NCBI GenBank assembly: GCA_028554795.2
Contig: CM068838.1
Span: 128,003,428 to 128,067,427, forward strand
DNA: 64,000 nucleotides
Source of the DNA: Sinohyriopsis cumingii
Lineage: Eukaryota > Mollusca > Bivalvia > Unionida > Unionidae
Direction: 5' to 3'
In this document: positions 46,608 to 59,585 of the stretch, piece by piece
How the letters are laid out: every line of letters begins with the position of its first letter
Position numbering within the stretch: position 1 is the first letter of the stretch
Notes under the pieces: generated by a model
Told to the model about the DNA's origin: nothing
Databases searched by the model: none
What the model saw: the letters and a program-made list of their open reading frames with translations, nothing else
Translations under genes and position numbers: made by a program

Positions 46608-48639
46608 CGGAACACATTAAATTGAATTATAATTCTTATCCAGACAATTATTATCTTTACTACCATGACACATAAAATGTTTGCTTATTACAACATGTGC
46701 TAAAGAATGAATCTAATTATCTAATCACATCACTAACACATAACAAGAGTAACAGAAATCAGAAGCAAACATATATAATCTCGTATAATTATAATTACTA
46801 TGGTCTTATGAATAATGACATTATATTAAGGTAACAATAACTACAATTCGGAGAGAGGAGCTGAGAGAGTGAGATGCAAGAAAAAGTTTTTTTATTCTTG
46901 CACAGTTCTCCCTAAGTGATTGCCATATAACAAAATGTAATTTGTCATACAGAAAAACCAACATAATCAAGCTTGATTAAAGACTTGTAATGTCACATCT
47001 AAAGGCATTCGTTAGTGTAAGCCAATGTAATTGTTGTTTAATAATAAAGGCTGACGTAACGGGGAATAGAAGTTCATCAGCTATTTACACAAGTGCCAGC
47101 AGAATCTACATCAACCAAGTTTTCTTTGATCAAAACAAACTAACACTTGCCACACTATCATATATAATAAGACTCTCCAGTGACACTTGATGTTGTCATT
47201 GCATCATGCTCTTAAATATGCCCAAATGTTAATATTGACTTCATTACCCATACATATACAATTAAACAAGTATACAAGGGCTCCCACGCTACTGGGAAGT
47301 CAGGAAAAAGTTGGAAGAAATAATTTCTTTTCTGACCATTAAAATTCCTTGAAGCTTGCAAATATTGATGAATGTCAGGAAAAACACAGAGTTTTCTGCA
47401 ACGTGTTGATGACAGAAAGAATTACATAACTGAGTCGTTACTGACTGCGAATAAAATATATTGAGTTCTGGCCAGAATAGTCGGAGGTTGCAGTATGGAT
47501 TATTTGGGTGTTTACCATAAACATAGTTGTTGAGTCAATCTAAACACTCTCTGGATTCGATTAGGATACTGGTTGGTTCACAGTCAGCTTGATATTAATA
47601 TTTTTTCTGACATGAAAGTGTTAAAAACTAGTCTAGCATCACAAGACGCCAACAAAGCGAAACCGGATAGCCTAGCAAACTAGCTGTTACCCCGAGTCAT
47701 ACCTGCATTAAAGCGATATGAAAATAATTTATTTTATCAGAAAATGCGAGTATTAGAATAATTATGTCTTTAATCTGCTGAAAGATAAGATGGAACTATG
47801 GCGTTGATGAAATTTGACCTGGTACTCAACATTTGCATTGCTAGTCGCATGAGTACACAAATCTCGCAATCCACATATCCATGACATCATAGATCCAGTT
47901 GTCACGCGATGTCAGTAATGATCCATTTCAGATGTCGTAGAAACAAATAAAAACATTAAATTAAATTTGTAAACTGTTTTTTGTAATTTAAAAAAAAAAT
48001 TATAATGAACGAACACAGAATTCTGTATATATTTATTAAAAAAATAACTACCCAGGTTTTATTGTATCACGTGACTATGATGTTGACATGTGCTCTTTGC
48101 TTGACAAATCTTACCGTGAAGATTGCAGTGGCAGCGATGGTCTCTGACTTTCAATTAATATATTTTAAATTTTTACAACAACATTAGAAAGGAGCTTGTT
48201 ATTAATATTATGCGACTATTAAATTTCTGATGTAGTGTGAGATTTGTATAATCATATGACTAGTAATGCAAATAGCGAGTACAGGGTCAGGTTCCATCTA
48301 TGATGTAGTTTTGTCTAGTCTGTCATCGGAGTAAGACATAATGATTATAATACTCTCCATTTCTGAGAAAATGAATCACCTTCCTATTGATTTCATACAT
48401 GTATGACTTGATGTAACATTGCTTTAAGTTTGCTAGGACCACTGGTGGGGATCAAGTTATAATTGTAGTCCAAAATGTCGAATCTCTGAGCTTAACTTTG
48501 GTGTTAATCTATTACACTGAACATGTGGCTCACAGGATCGATTTCAAATCTTACATCGGTCGTTGGAGAAATGTGAGATTGTCGTCCCTTGTAGCTGTGA
48601 GCATCAATTCAGGTTAAGTGCAATTTCATTTGTAACTCT

Positions 48640-48640
48640 T

Positions 48641-48691
<51 letters not shown>

Positions 48692-50330
48692 GCATTTGCA
48701 TCTCCGTTTCGTTTTCCTTCATTTGTCTCTCTTTCTTTTTCCTGCAATTGCATTTGTATTTATATTTCTTCCTTTTGCATTTGTAATCTCATCTGCATTT
48801 ATTTCTTCATTTTGAATTTGCATTTGTTTCTCATTTTCCATTTTTTCAAGCTCAAGTTTTCTTATCTTTATTTCGTTCTTGAATTTTAATTTTAATTGCA
48901 TAACTTGAAGGTTTGAGCCTGGGTCAGAGAACTTTTGTCCAAAATATTCTTCTCTACCAAATATTGAATCAAAATATTTTGTATTTCTTGTTTTAACAAA
49001 TATGGCTTTGCATCTGAAAGATCATATTGTCTGGAACGTTGGAGCAATTCTTCTTTTTCAAAGACTCTAACTGTTCCTGGCTAGGATTTAAAATACAATT
49101 CTCCCCTTAAGTTTACTTCGTAAAAGCTTGCTGGTTTCACTATGTAAAGTCAGAAAGATTTGGCATTAAGATAATTTAAATTTCAAAACAATTTCAATCT
49201 CTCTGAAGTTCCTAACCCTTTTAGCCCTCAGGTTTCTGTTACGAATCGATGACCACAAAGTTAAGTAACAAAAGAGAAGCAAAACTAACAAGTTTTTTTA
49301 AAAACTTAACAAACATTTTAATTATCAAAGTTATAAATAACAAATATGAGAGGAATTTAAAGTATTATGAATTGAATCCAAGCTAGTCCTTATAATGGAC
49401 TATTAAAGTCCTAAATAAAAGTTCCTCATAAACTGCAATACCGGAAATGTACTGGTCCTCTAGGAACCGTGTCGCTGTCAAGATGACGTTGTCCTGAACT
49501 CCTTCGATAACAGTTCTAGACTAATATTATAGTCCAAATAATGAGCGCTTTCTATATACACTGAACATTCCAAACAAATATTTTCCTTCTCTAAAAATAT
49601 CTAAGTACACTATAAAATACGTCTGTTGACTCACAACATGAACATAATAAGTGTGAATGACCCCAAAATTCGGAATGAAACTGAGTGTTTAACTTTCTAC
49701 TTATATATACTATTTGTTGCCACCCTACTTTGCAATAGACCCCACATGACAGCATACACTATTAATTTTAAGTCGAATTAAGCTTAGTGAATATTACTTA
49801 GTTAACCTCACGTAACCAATGGGAAGTCACAGATTCTCGAAACATCGATGTCGTGTCAGTCACTGTGAAACTACACTGTGTGCGCCATTTTCAATCTTAT
49901 TATGATTATTATAGCTAATTTTTCAAGACGTACATAAATACCTATTTATAAATCCTGTGTAATACTATACTCATCACCTGTCCAGGCTGAACTAAAGGAG
50001 CTTTTTGCTTAAGTGTGGCGTTCGAATATCCCAAATACCAGACGCCATTGTAATTGTCTCAAGAAAGAAAGCAAATGAACTGGAAATTACCAAGCTTAAG
50101 TTGGGAGATGGAGTAATACTTAACCGCAATAATTTTGAAATTGATGACGAACTAAATTTAAGAACTTAGAAGTCAACCTTTTACATTCTCTTATTAAATT
50201 TGCAAAAAGGGTATTAACTACGAAAATAAATAGGGTGTCAGGGCTGATCAAATATTGTTTCCACATACTCGTCCAAGACAAATGGTTTCATACAATTCAT
50301 ATGTCTCACCTTCCTTTTTTTCACGTCCCA
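48640..50330 (-). mobile_element. Gypsy-type LTR and gag remnant, unit copy 3
   Basis: Minus-strand counterpart of 29,940-31,640. The gag-like Lys/Glu-rich frame (KNEIKIRKLELEKMENEK) lies at 48,719-48,901 and the primer-binding region near 49,220 is degraded. A (CT)n run at 48,645-48,686 lies inside the gag part. No pol region. Confidence 0.55.
48645..48686. repeat. (CT)n microsatellite
   Basis: An almost perfect CT dinucleotide run, specific to unit copy 3. Confidence 0.95.
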
Positions 50331-52233
50331 ATACTGTAATCTCTTACAAAAATTTGATGAAATGTATGCGCTTTATTCCATAGATATAAAAAATGAAAAA
50401 ACTTACAAAATTAAATCTTAAAAGAATTTACATTTTTCAAAAAATATTGGTTGATGCTAAATATTTCGCTGCTTCGTGTGTATATATTTTGCTGCTGGAG
50501 ATGGATCTGTTGACTGCTTGTGTCCTCATTTTTGCTGTTAACTCCTTATGAGAAAAATCTGCAGGTCTTTCCTCCCATATTTCATCAGATCTGCCCTCTC
50601 ACGCGAAAAGTGCATCTACTAACTACACATACAGTGATTTAATTTCTAACCCCTGCCAGTTTTGGATATTGTTTACAATCACTGCAATCTAAGTAAAACA
50701 ATTCAAGCCAAAATTTTAACTGTCCACTTTCACGTGAAATTTCTTTCTCCTGATCTTCTTTATTTCTGTCCTTGTGAACATATTTTAGCAAACTTATTTT
50801 ATTCATGGAGTAAATATAAGATTGCCTGACAACTAATTCTAAAGTGATCAAAACATTTTGTCGCTTAAATACAGAGGCAGTTCATTGATTATCGTAATCG
50901 TTTCACATGAGAAGTAAATATCACGCGTGGAATTTAATCCTGTATATTGAACTAAAACATAAAGAATCATTACTGTCATTTAACCAGTTCATAAAAAACA
51001 AATGCTCATTTCCCATTGCTGAAAGAGGGAAGGGGTGGGTGCATGATACATGCAAAGTGGGTAAATACTTTGTCGTCCGCATCCAATGCGGTTGATGTCT
51101 AATTATAATATTTGCCCACCCACCCCTCAAACATTGGGTAAAGAAATATTCTATTACATCACTAAATAATGGACACTCACAGAATTATCCAAAGCTTACA
51201 GAACACTATAAACTACATCATTCCTGTTGTGTAAAACAGACTCGCCCAAGCATATATGGATTAAGTGTTAAAACTATATTATGTGTTTAAGGCTGAAGTT
51301 CAGAAATTCGTGACATTTCTTAAACTGAACAATAGATGGTGTTGTGCGCTTTTACTTACAATAACTACAGAGCCAGAGGCGAAGGAAAGTAGTGCCCATG
51401 GGGCTGATTACAATATGCCTATTACGCTATGCTTGTTAACAACTAGTTAAATATGAAGAGGCAACAACCATCAAAGACTGCACCATTTAATGAAAAAGCT
51501 GTTTAGTCGCCAGTTCATTAGAAGAATTTTAATTTCAATCCAAACTACGTAATAACCCCCACCCCACCCTTCCTCGAGATACTTAATTTTGAAGTCTTTT
51601 ATTATACAGATACATGACAACTTGTTGCTTTTGTCATGATATTTTTTTCTTAACATTCCCGCCGCCAACAAATTGGTTCATATTCTTTGTTAATTGGAAA
51701 AATACATTGCAACGAATAATATTGGATGACTGACATTTGGTCTTCTAAGTTATATATAACTCGTTAAAATGCTCACCCTGTTAAGATAGAACACATTGGT
51801 GCGGATAAGATAATCGTATTCCGTATATAAAAACATATTATTAAAATCTCGTTTATCAGTTTAAATCTCGTTCGGTAGTACAGCCGGAAATCGAAATTCG
51901 TTACTGTTGAAGGGGACGGTGATTATAGTTAGTAGATCTCGTTTTTGAGTTGAAATCTCGTTCAGTAGTATAAACGGAGATCAAAATTATCAGCGGCGTT
52001 ACTGTTGAAGGAGCCGGTGATTTTAGTCAGGAGACTGAGCTTCAGATGCTTTGGAGCCGTTAATTGTTTTTTTTTTTTTTTAGCCGCTAATTTTTAGTCC
52101 ATAGCTAAATAAAGAGAAAAAATGTAATCACCGTCATTTTTGGAGCCGCTAGTTGTTATCAGCCGCTAATTGTTGCCCATTAAAAAATACAGGGAAAAAT
52201 TTTGATCAGCGCCGGGTACCTGCGGCTTTTTAA

Positions 52234-52427
52234 TGCCGCCCAACCAGAGGAAAGAATATAGAGCAGGTAGAGATATGGGTGGGTGGGGAAGGGTTTGGGG
52301 GAGACGGCGGGCCCAGTGACAGTCAAACCTCCCATCAAACAACCCTTTTTCGGGTGGGAGCACCAGCATTAAGATTTTCTGGTGACTGGGTGGCATAATT
52401 CTTGCGAAGCAACTGCCTCCAATTATG
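52234..52427. other. GC-richer spacer after unit copy 3
   Basis: A G/C-rich stretch with GGGTGGGTGGGGAAGGG and GGGCCCAG. No coding or repeat assignment. Confidence 0.35.
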
Positions 52428-52439
52428 ATCTTTGAAATG

Positions 52440-52691
52440 GGGGTCCCGAGTGGTCGAGTGGTCTAAAGCACTCACCGTTACAGATCACTACCATTTCATC
52501 TCTGTCTGCGTGGGTTCGAGTCTCGGGCTCGGCCATCGTGGCTACGTAACAAAATTTGCCAGTAGTTTCTCGTAGGTCGGTGATTCTTCCCCGGGTTTTC
52601 TCGGGTTCTTCATCCACCTTATATGCTGGTCACAATTTATAGCCTATCGTACGCTGAAAAATGGTGTTAAAACCTTTAATAGCAACATAAC
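52440..52691 (+). mobile_element. tRNA-derived SINE, family B (copy 3)
   Basis: This has A-box (GAGTGGTCTAAAG) and B-box (GGTTCGAGTCTC) sequences and the family B body, with a degenerate A-rich tail. It is flanked by a perfect 12-bp target-site duplication ATCTTTGAAATG at 52,428-52,439 and 52,692-52,703. Confidence 0.9.
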
Positions 52692-53102
52692 ATCTTTGAA
52701 ATGCAATTAAGTGGTACCCAATATAGCCTCGCAATACGAAATGATTCAGCGTAAAATAGATCTTATTTATAACGAATTTCTTGAAAAATATCTAGTAAAT
52801 AATTCCTTATTTAAATAAATGAATCGTCTCGGTCAACCTGAAAATCGATCTGAATACGTATTTGTTTATTAAAAGTAACACAGAATATCAAGAATTGTGT
52901 AGAGGCTATACCCAAGCGTGATGCTTGTATTAAATTTTGCCGTCTTTAGTGTAGAGTTTATTAGAGCCGTGTCTGTGTTTGATGTCAATCGCTATCTTGT
53001 TGACAGTTTACTATATCGCTGCTACAAACGGGAGAAAAATATATATTAATACAAGAAATGTATAGAACGATCTGAAGTGTATATTACAGGAGCAAGTCAA
53101 TA

Positions 53103-53224
53103 ATGAGTTTAACACAAATAAAATGTATTTTAGGGATTGTCGTAGAGTGTATGCTAGGAACCGTTATAAAAAAAAGTATACAAATAATTAAATCAATGAA
53201 CAAAAGAATATCGACAAAACAATA
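53103..53224 (+). CDS. 40-codon ORF upstream of the 91-codon ORF
   Basis: It opens MSLTQIKCILGIVVECML and ends ISTKQ at a TAA whose last A starts the ATG of the next ORF (TAATG overlap). It has a hydrophobic stretch and is not recognised. It may be a chance ORF or an upstream ORF; the overlap is the only reason to record it. Confidence 0.2.
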
Positions 53225-53500
53225 ATGACCACGCAAGACAGTACAGAAAGACTAATTATAGAACTATCACAATCGACAGAAAATTTATATATGACACATA
53301 AGATTAACTATGCTGCTAAAAATGTACTGTTACTTCCTAGAACGGTCAGGAACTCGAGTAAATATTTTGACAAAGTAGCGAGAATTTTTGAAGTTGCAAG
53401 ACTGAATGGCCATCGTATGGATCATTTATTATCTGGAGCAGGTGTTGATTTTTCCAATCCTGATGAACAAAGAAAACAATTCAAATATAGAAACAATTAA
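53225..53500 (+). CDS. 91-codon orphan ORF, unidentified
   Basis: A complete ATG-to-TAA frame in otherwise AT-rich, stop-dense DNA. It opens MTTQDSTERLIIELSQS, has a mixed-charge helix-like centre (KVARIFEVARLNGHRMD) and ends DEQRKQFKYRNN. There are no cysteine motifs, no membrane segment and no splice signals. The composition looks protein-like rather than random, but no family is recognised and no second copy exists in the window. It may be a small host gene, a terminal exon or a transposon accessory ORF. Confidence 0.35.
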   Translation: MTTQDSTERLIIELSQSTENLYMTHKINYAAKNVLLLPRTVRNSSKYFDKVARIFEVARLNGHRMDHLLSGAGVDFSNPDEQRKQFKYRNN

Positions 53501-54732
53501 GTCTTTTTGATGACACTCACAGAATCTCCTGTAAGGATGAAATGCCATTGAACACTGACATACGTACTACTTCAGTGGATGTGATTGACGAGGGTTAGAA
53601 TGATTATTGAGTAACCACTTTGTAATCAATGGTGTATTTCTGGAAGGGACTTATTAGACCGACACTTGTCTTGCTTTGGACCCTATTTGCTGCAAATTAA
53701 GGTTTCCTTACTTTTTTGAACGATTCGTCTATCCTTGTGTAGTTTGGAGCGGTCTGATTTAGATCTAATGGTAGAAAGTCTATAATCTGGACGCAAAGTC
53801 CAGTTCTGGAACCGGTTATATTCCCCCTACAAAAGTTTTAAAACTATCCATACACTTACAGTCCATGTAAATACATATTCAGATATGGAACTATCATTCC
53901 CGACTCCAACACCCTGGGTTTATAAGTAGCTCTAAGGATTATACCCTTAATGATGCTTATACAATATGCGTTGTGGCATTGTGTTGAAATGACCTTAAAT
54001 GTAGGTATATTGGAAATCTTAGAACACATGTGTAAAGTCAACTTAAATTCAAAACTGTTGCATTACACGAATGAACAATATGGCAAAACTATACATTTTC
54101 GTACATTTGTAACAAAACTTAGTACACACTGATTAATTGTGACAAGTTTCATTTTTCTATCGTTTACCATAACATTGGTTACTATGTTTAGAAAATGCCA
54201 TGAGCATTTTTAAAATAGCTCACATTCTGGGGTGGGGGTGGAATGAAGCTGTGTTTATATGGGACTTTGTTACTAATAAAACTGAACAGCGCAACTCAGA
54301 TAGCTACCAGTAGACCAGATTTATCTTTAGCTCGTTACATAAAGCATCCTATTTCTATTTATAACGAGATTGTCTGCTGACTTACCTTTGCTCCTATCAT
54401 TAGTAACTTTTATTCATTTTTTGCCTTCAGTACTTGTGCATATTCGTATTCACCATTGACGTATTTACAATGTTTGCTGTCTGCATGCCGTAATAAACAA
54501 TGATACATTTTGAACTTGGCTACATTCAGCATCGATGCTTTAAGTTGAATGCAGTGTACAGTTATCTTCTTGTACATTGCATGACATAGTCGTCTATGAT
54601 TGTCTTCACTGGTACACAATGACAATCAAGTCGTTTCAAAGAGGCTTTTATTTTCGTTAATCCAGACCCAGTTTCTTTCGCATTCCCTATTATAACAGAG
54701 GTTCCTTTCAGCCCCGAGATAACGTTATTTTT
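53501..54732. other. AT-rich non-coding DNA
   Basis: Nothing supportable was found; only short open frames without motifs. Confidence 0.5.
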
Positions 54733-54741
54733 ATTGAAGCA

Positions 54742-55069
54742 TATCCAACCGCTCCGGTGGCCTAGTGGTTACAGCGTCCGCCTCAGATGCGGGAGGTCGT
54801 GGGTTCTATCCCGGCCGAGTCATACCAAACACTTACAAAAATGGTACTAACAGCTGCCTCGCTTGGCGCTCAGCTTTAAGAGGTTAGTGTTAGGACTGGT
54901 CGGCCCGGTGTCAGGATAATGTGACTGGGTGGGACATCATGCTACATGTCTGCGGCATGATGCCCCAGTGCTAGACATCACTATAAACTGCCACATTGCA
55001 GACATCGTAGCGATATTACTGAAAAATTGTTAAAGCTACGTTAAAAATCCAAATCACGTCACATCACAC
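54742..55069 (+). mobile_element. tRNA-derived SINE, family A (copy 2)
   Basis: This has a well-preserved tRNA head (GGTGGCCTAGTGGTTACAG; GGGTTCTATCCCG), the family A body and the ATCCAAATCAC 3' end. The target-site duplication ATTGAAGCA lies at 54,733-54,741 and 55,070-55,078. It is inserted at the edge of the GC-richer decayed gene that follows. Confidence 0.92.
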
Positions 55070-56220
55070 ATTGAAGCAGATCCAAACTTTTCTCAGCAAG
55101 CGGACGTGGGGAAAAGAGAACCCTCAAGGTTTTATTCACAACCATTTCCAGTTGCCCTAAACGAACGAAAGGCTCCGTCCTATGATCGACCTTTACCGGT
55201 TGAACAAATATACAGACGCGTCCAGGTTCAGGATGAAGACGGTACAATAGGAACGATTGTCCATAAAGATGAGTGAGCGTGCGATCAATCTATCTTTGAT
55301 GGACTCAAACCTTTGCATCCAGACTCATCCGTCGTCACTGAGGTTTGTTCTCTTTGCGTTGCAAAGGACCGTGCATAAGTTGTGGATACTCCAGTTCGAA
55401 CTAAACGTCGTTGTGTTGGCCTTTACTTGGATTGTAGACTGCATCATCACACGCTTTACATCAGCCTTTTGACAACAGTAACTGTGGTGTACCTGCACTT
55501 CGTCTTACAGAAAGCATGATAGGTTCGATTGTGATTCAATATATGAACAGCTTTATACTCTCTCCACTTTAGGCTGGATAACCCTGCGAAGGGGAAAAAT
55601 CAGATTACTTCACTTTCCATCCATCTTCAACAAAACGATGCGGATTTCCGAGACGGAGTTTCTGAAGCTCTCTGATTCCACATTGGGGTCCAGACCTTGA
55701 TCTGAGCCAATTCTGTCTTCGCCATCTACAAATGCCTCGTTCAGTACATATCCAGTTGCCTGGGTGGCCATATCCTGATTTCAGTCGATATATAAATATT
55801 CCATTCTCATTTGCAGAATAGATAATCGCCACCAGCATGAATCCCTCTTCAGATTCCAATTTAAAAGTACAATGAGTACAGACACCAGAACTCACGGTTA
55901 CTGTGCTTCGTTTCACTACAGTATGCAGCAGCTGGGGGTCGGAGTAGTTAAACGTTCGCTGAATGATCCACACGGTTCCCAATGAACTGTGATCTCTGGT
56001 TTTACAAGAATGTCCAGACACACATCTCCAAGACTAACTCATGGCAGAACGCCCATGTATGTATAGGAGTTAAGCCCTTTATACGTGGAGCGGACTTCAT
56101 GCAAAAGAAGGTTGTATAGTTTGAAAGCGTATGAGGACCATTAACCTGTTTTAAATGATTGTGCACGGACAACATTGTTACACTGCGCGCTTTCTCGTAG
56201 ATGTGTCGCTCAAAGTTAAT
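55059..56220 (-). pseudogene. Unidentified GC-richer gene, probably decayed, three pieces
   Basis: Three coding-like minus-strand pieces are visible. One is an intact 75-bp exon at 56,146-56,220 (INFERHIYEKARSVTML, TTTTCAG acceptor, GTTAAT donor) whose paralogue is 12-90. The second is 55,605-56,021 (SSLGTVWIIQRTFNYSDPQ, HCTFKLESEEGFMLVAI), with a probable frameshift near 55,760 after which another frame (MATQATGYVLNEAF, IRIVLLKMDGK) looks better. The third is 55,059-55,247 (YRLHPEPGRVCIFVQPVKV). In the third piece the plus strand also looks coding (PLPVEQIYRRVQVQDEDG), so its strand is uncertain. No domain is recognised. Grouping these into one gene is inference from strand, base composition and proximity. 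Confidence 0.35.
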
Positions 56221-56384
56221 CTGAAAAACATCCAATGTACACACTACCGTGATTCAATATATCAAAGGGAATCATACATCTTTCAGGCTGCTATTATGAT
56301 TACCACCACCACCTCGGTCACAGCTAGGTGGCTACTCGAATAGCTGTGGGGAGGTAATCATCGCAGAATTTTGAATGATGTACT

Positions 56385-56626
56385 TGTTGTTGCTGTATGA
56401 TTTAACGCCATGTTTCAGCACAAGATAGGCTATACATGGCGGCCAGTATGATGGTGGAGGAGGAACCTGAGAAAACCCCAGAAAGAACCACCGACTCAAG
56501 AGAATCTACTGGTAGGCTTTTTCACATACCCACATTGGCCGAATTTGAAGTTCGAACCCAGGCAAACAGGTAAAATGACAGTGATCCGTAACGGTGATAG
56601 CTTTAGACCACTCGGCCACAAGGAGC
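56385..56626 (-). mobile_element. tRNA-derived SINE, family B (copy 4)
   Basis: Minus-strand family B element: starts with GGGGCTCC-type sequence at the right, carries AGTGGTCTAAAG and GGTTCGAAC-type boxes, and has a short (AAC)-type tail at the left. Flanks GATGTAC and GATGTAT suggest a short target-site duplication. Confidence 0.8.
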
Positions 56627-59585
56627 CCCGAAAGATGTATTTCACATTCATACTATTAGTATGATGTGCATTGGATGCAGACAACAAAGCTACTGGTGGC
56701 TTCTTTATGAGAGTGCTAGATTCGGATGGCTGCGGAAACTAGAACATACCGTTAATGTGATCAAGTAATTATTCTCGTAGATAAAAATTATTTTTACGAT
56801 AAAAGTTACTTTGCAGAGGAAGCGTCGACTCAGTCCTTAGACATGTGATACGAATAATGAGGTCTTAGCCCATATTGCTACGAGGCTGTTGCATAAAATA
56901 TATGCCATTGTGAAGCTGATAATGTCAAATAAGGGCAATCACTAGACTGATTCCATCTAGTATTTCATCGGACTCTGTTATAACAGTGAACACGAATAGA
57001 AAATATATAAACGTGTTAGGCATGTAAGAGGAATTGTATTATAAGCCAAGATCGCTAAATTTAAACGTTGCGAACGCAGTTGTGGATGTGGATAATGCAA
57101 TCGAATTATTGAGTTTATGATCCAATCCAACCAACACAAACAATAATGTTAATCAATTCTGGTGCTGCTTGAGCATCATTACAATACAATTGAGACCATA
57201 GACATATAATGAAATCAAACTGTGTATTACATTTCCCATTTAAATTAAGTTTTCTGTTTATCTCTTTATTTACGAGATGATTTAAAAATAATTGTACACA
57301 TTGCTCTGTATATGTATTCTTGGTATTTTCTTTTCATTCAGTGGCAGTGAAATAATTACACACTTATCTTTGATTTTTAACATCCTTGATGCAATGCAGT
57401 ACACTAGGTCAGTTACAATTTTGATTAATCTAAATCTGTAAGACAAATAACAGGGTACAAAGCATAATTTTTAGAGAAAAACAGCATAAGTTTAAGAGTC
57501 TTGTTATGGACATAATTGAATATCAAGGAAAAAACTGGAGCTTTTGTGTTGCAGCCTCCCTGGCCTCCCTGGCACTGGACAAATTACTCCTTGATTGCTT
57601 GTGATTACAAAAATGCCAAGAGGCTGAGTTTAATACATATTTTATTCTCTGTTTAGCAGAAGTAAAATTCTCATCCTGGAAAAGTGAACAACAATATTGT
57701 ACATCATTTTCATGAGGATTACCATAGGATGCAATAAGAGGTGATCACTTTAATTAGTGCGAAAGATAACGGTTAATTGCATGAAAGTCAATTCTTGGAA
57801 TAAAATTTTCTTTCTAATCTTTGAGGCTAATATGACCAAAGTCTGACATTGAGCCACACATACCAAGGCACTGTTAAGATCTATGGGTTTAGGCTGTGTT
57901 AAAGTAAGAAGTGACGCGAACAATTTAAGTCAAGTTGAAGAAAAAAATTATTTAACTAGAATGCAAAATAAAAGTTCAAAAGACTCTTGCAGTATCGTGT
58001 ATTAATTCTCAAATAGTTTTAATAATACATCACAAGTCCTAACATATAGAAGGTTCAGAGTGAATCACACTAATTTTTAATGACCTTATGGACCACAATG
58101 ATGTAATCCAAAATGTCTTGGAATGCATTCTCGATAATACGACTGTAACGTTTTAGTTCAAAACGCCAATGAGCACTTTGTAATTCCAATATTATAAAGT
58201 ATGTCTGAACACAACTATAAGTGATTCCACAGACTGATTAAACACACAAATGGAGTTTCTTTTGATGTCAAACATCTATATATATATATATATTTCAATC
58301 GACTTGTGGCGCAATAGATTGTTCCGAAATTCCTAAAATTCTGATGAAAACTTCTCAAAAATTGGCAACACATTCGTTTGAAAGACATTCTAGGCTCGTA
58401 AACAACGTTAGGCCTTAAATAAATGTCTTTAAAACCATGATAATAGTCAGGTAGGCAAAAAATCGACCATCACTCACGGACATATGTAAAGCACACGATA
58501 TAAATCGAATATACATAAACTACTAGACTTGCAGATTGAAAGTATGGGCTATAATTCCATCAAATAGAAGCTTACATGTTGAGGATTCAATATAAAATCA
58601 TTCTTGTTTAACAATTGCTAAAATTTTGTATGGAAAAAAGCTTTACTGGGTAAAACAAATGCTATATATAAGCTAATATTATGTCAATAATAATGAGATA
58701 CTAAAATTCCAAATTTTGTATATGTTTATAATCAGAAAACGGTATTAGCGCACATTGAATAAATATTTCATATTGTTCTAAGTATCATATGCTCCAAAAT
58801 GAGAATTTAAACATCATATATACCGCTTTCCCTTGTCGAAAAAAGCATTTGATATTTGTATCTTTATTGGAATCGATTACAGTTATTTCCTCTTTCTCAA
58901 TAATCTACTTTAAATGTCTAATTGTTTCACGCTATGTTCTATACGCTTTTACCCTCTGACAACTCGAGGTTGTAGAATAGGCCAGCTACGTGCTCCTATG
59001 TGTTGTAAAAGGTGACTAGAGGAAGTTTTAGCCGAGATGCCTCAGTCGTAAGCGTGCCTCGGCAATAAACAACGTACTTAATGTTGCTATTTCGTAAACT
59101 ACCAAACTGATATGTCCGCCTTTTAATAATAATGCATTTTTTCTGCTTGGACGATACGAACAAATAAAAGCCTCTTAGTATCGCACAAGCAATAAAATTT
59201 GAGAACATTTATGCAACAATACCCATAAATATATACTAAATTATTTACTCAAATTTAAATCACAATTCCATTATACAGACCGTTAACTAACTTTCGTGAT
59301 TCAATAATTTCTGAATTTGCCCAGCAAAACACAAACCTATGAATATTGCCATGTCTCCTGAAAGTCAAAAAGTTTAGTCTAAGCTCCGCAGTTAATGGGT
59401 AGAAAGTCAAACATTAGCTGCATAAAGAAACTGATTGAAAAATCAATAAATCAAACAAACTGTATGACTAAAATTTACATTAGTACACATACTATGCTAC
59501 TCTACATTAAAGTATATATATGCAAGTCATTCATAGAGTTAAGACAAGGAGCTTACAAGAAAACTATTTTTCTGGAGCCATGTTG
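56627..59585. other. AT-rich intergenic or intronic DNA
   Basis: No gene seen. The stretch 56,840-56,940 matches 380-470 and 58,700-58,830 matches 3,000-3,120 of the left duplicate. A short (TA)n run lies at 58,277-58,292. Confidence 0.5.

Larger units (their letters stand above)
38189..52233 (+). repeat. Triplicated unit, copy 3 (forward)
   Basis: Collinear with copy 1 from its first base (CACCTTATGG at both starts). It contains private blocks at about 40,810-41,190 and 41,935-42,180, and lacks the stretch matching 18,556-19,027. It alone preserves the tail segment 50,600-51,690, of which 50,920-51,420 matches copy 2 at 28,920-29,400 inverted. It ends GCCGGGTACCTGCGGC. Confidence 0.85.

Noticed and set aside
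48563-48889. 108-codon Ser/Leu/Phe-rich ORF
   Set aside because: Same antisense shadow in unit copy 3, plus a (CT)n run.
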